Under the pieces are notes generated by a model. It did not search any database. It was not told the DNA's origin and saw only the letters and a program-made list of their open reading frames with translations. From Gammaproteobacteria bacterium (GTDB lineage: Bacteria > Pseudomonadota > Gammaproteobacteria > Pseudomonadales > Azotimanducaceae), in the NCBI GenBank assembly GCA_002712135.1, contig PASO01000070.1, positions 1 to 8,040 of the forward strand: a stretch of DNA of 8,040 bases, given 5' to 3'. Shown piece after piece: positions 7,225-8,040 of the stretch (positions within the stretch are counted from its first letter, which is position 1; every line of letters begins with the position of its first letter). The position numbers and the translations under genes were made by a program.

Positions 7225-7388
7225 CGGCAAAATAGCGGCGTAACAAAGAAAAATCAGGTATATGAACGGCATCGGGTTGCCGAAAATTACTTCAATTTTG
7301 CCGTTTTAACCTTAACCAACGAGAATGTCCTGGTGTGAAAATAAATGGTTATTACATAAACACGGCAATTTTTGGTTCAGTTTTGCCG
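7225..7388. promoter_or_regulatory. Array of six TTGCCG/CGGCAA motifs upstream of the flagellin promoter
   Basis: Hexamers CGGCAA at 7225 and 7363, CGGCAT at 7267, and TTGCCG at 7277, 7298 and 7383 lie in 164 bases that hold no gene. Centre-to-centre distances are 42, 10, 21, 65 and 20 bases, close to whole numbers of helical turns. Several sites extend to ACGGCAA(A/T)(A/T)T. The 7363/7383 pair and the 7267/7277 pair are inverted repeats. This looks like a binding region for a DNA-binding regulator. Which one is unknown; an NtrC-type flagellar activator is one guess. Confidence 0.5.
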
Positions 7389-7480
7389 TCTATGGCAGCG
7401 AGGAGGCAACATATTGTCGACTTCTTGAAATCGAAATACTTATAGTACGCAAAAACTGCTTAGGAATGACATGACTGAGA

Positions 7481-7498
7481 GTATTTTGATGAAAATAC
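7481..7498. repeat. Perfect AT-rich inverted repeat downstream of fliO
   Basis: GTATTTT (7481-7487) and AAAATAC (7492-7498) form a perfect 7-bp stem around the loop GATG. It lies 20 bases after the fliO stop and could act as a weak transcript end or RNA 3' stabiliser for the fliN-fliO message, or as an operator. There is no T-tract on the minus strand, so I do not call it a standard terminator. The rest of 7389-7517 shows no gene. Confidence 0.4.
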
Positions 7499-7517
7499 AC
7501 GTTAACAAACAAAGAAT

Positions 7518-7835
7518 TTATTTGATTTGATTTTCTAATTGACTTTTATAAAGATCATCGAAATCTGAATTTGATATTGATGACTCAAGCGAGTTGATCG
7601 CAATCCCCGTTGGAGACGTTCCGATCAGAAACCGCGCATCTCCAACCTGGACTATCAGAAGCTTATGCCGATTATCTATGTGCATTCGGCTAAGCACTTG
7701 AATTTGGTGACCCTCTGATGTAACCAGCATTGTGCCTTTAGTTTTGAGCCACCAGACTACTGCGCCTAATACGATGAGGACAAAAACAAAGGAGATAAGG
7801 GCACGAGTGATATACTCCGAACTAATGACTTCCAA
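7518..7835 (-). CDS. fliO: FliO, flagellar export-gate assembly protein
   Basis: FliO is a small bitopic membrane protein that helps the FliP ring assemble. The 105 residues show one membrane segment (about 11-30, ending VVWWLK) and a small cytoplasmic domain with the family pattern VLSRMHIDNRHKLLIVQVGD followed by FLIGTSPTGI. It begins 13 bases after the fliN stop, matching the standard fliN-fliO order. The start is a TTG at 7835 with GAAGG eight bases upstream; no in-frame ATG or GTG lies upstream before the fliN stop. Unlike in most flagellar clusters, the next gene is not fliP but a 456-bp gap and then flagellin. The hydrophilic C-terminal tail is short. Confidence 0.92.
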   Translation of the reverse strand: MEVISSEYITRALISFVFVLIVLGAVVWWLKTKGTMLVTSEGHQIQVLSRMHIDNRHKLLIVQVGDARFLIGTSPTGIAINSLESSISNSDFDDLYKSQLENQIK

Positions 7836-7848
7836 GTTGCAAGCCTTC

Positions 7849-8040
7849 TTACGCGTCCCGTACTCGTTCCATCGGGCTGACTATTTCCAGCACCCGAATC
7901 CCGAGTTTATTATTATCGACCGTGACAACTTCGCCTTTCGCGACGACTAGATCATTAATTTTTATGTCCATTAGCTCACCAACGGACCGATCAAGTTCTA
8001 AAACTGTTCCTTGCGCTACAGACATCAGATCCTTGAGCTT
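7849..8040 (-). CDS. fliN: FliN, flagellar switch C-ring protein (partial, N-terminus off window)
   Basis: FliN forms most of the distal C-ring, with roles in rotor switching and in docking the export ATPase complex. The last 63 codons are present, ending at a TAA at 7851-7849. The visible part is a SpoA (surface presentation of antigens) domain: a GTVLELDRSVGE strand, KINDLVVAKGEVVTVDNN and then LGIRVLEIVSPMERVR, matching the FliN pattern of L-D-R-x-V-G-E, a lysine- or arginine-containing GEVV and the final IVSPxER. The ending is typical of FliN rather than FliM. It is the upstream gene of fliO and probably in the same transcript. Confidence 0.93.
   Translation of the reverse strand, partial: KLKDLMSVAQGTVLELDRSVGELMDIKINDLVVAKGEVVTVDNNKLGIRVLEIVSPMERVRDA

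Noticed and set aside
7223..7250. GCCGAGAT on the minus strand as a sigma-28 -10 element for flagellin
   Set aside because: There is no TAAA 15 bases upstream; the pair at 7150-7176 has correct spacing.
7362..7389. ACGGCAA/TTGCCGT inverted repeat as a terminator for fliO
   Set aside because: The loop of 14 bases is long, there is no T-tract, and the motif recurs in the array, so a protein-binding role fits better.
7393..7409. Plus-strand TGGCA with GC ten bases on, resembling a sigma-54 promoter
   Set aside because: No plus-strand gene follows within a sensible distance; it points into the antisense of fliO and the -12 element lacks TTGC.
7732..7950. Plus-strand open frame of 72 codons
   Set aside because: It is antisense to the fliO-fliN junction and has no recognisable feature.

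Overview
The window is part of a chromosomal flagellar gene cluster. It most likely comes from a gram-negative, polarly flagellated gammaproteobacterium, perhaps marine. The gene order fliN-fliO-(insert)-fliP-fliQ-fliR-flhB, the sigma-54-like site before fliP and the style of the flagellin ends point that way. No rRNA or marker gene is present, so the taxonomy is inference.

Layout along the minus strand, in transcription order. The 3' end of fliN (7849-8040) is followed by fliO (7518-7835). A 456-bp intergenic region (7062-7517) carries an array of TTGCCG/CGGCAA motifs, a sigma-28-like promoter and a leader hairpin. It precedes a large flagellin gene of 720 codons (4899-7061). A bidirectional rho-independent terminator (4851-4874) separates the flagellin from a convergent plus-strand gene for a secreted lytic transglycosylase (4048-4851). 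That gene diverges from fliP (3178-3954) across a short region where a sigma-54-type promoter (minus strand) and a sigma-70-like promoter (plus strand) overlap. fliP, fliQ, fliR and flhB are tightly packed. Eleven bases after flhB, where flhA often lies, starts an unrecognised membrane-anchored protein that runs off the left edge (1-952).

The genes work together. FliP, FliQ, FliR and FlhB (with FliO as assembly helper) form the export gate of the flagellar type III secretion system. FliN is the C-ring protein of the switch. Flagellin is the filament subunit exported through that gate. The lytic transglycosylase is a periplasmic peptidoglycan-cleaving enzyme that could open the wall for the flagellar rod, but that link rests only on position.

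The most notable points are: (1) the usually contiguous fliO-fliP pair is split by about 3.5 kb holding a flagellin and a lytic transglycosylase; (2) a helically phased six-site motif array lies upstream of the flagellin promoter; (3) the flagellin leader has a GGA-bearing hairpin plus a GGA-bearing Shine-Dalgarno, resembling a CsrA/RsmA-controlled leader; (4) a degenerate-ATPase-like membrane protein is coupled to flhB; and (5) FlhB has NPEH in place of NPTH at its autocleavage site.
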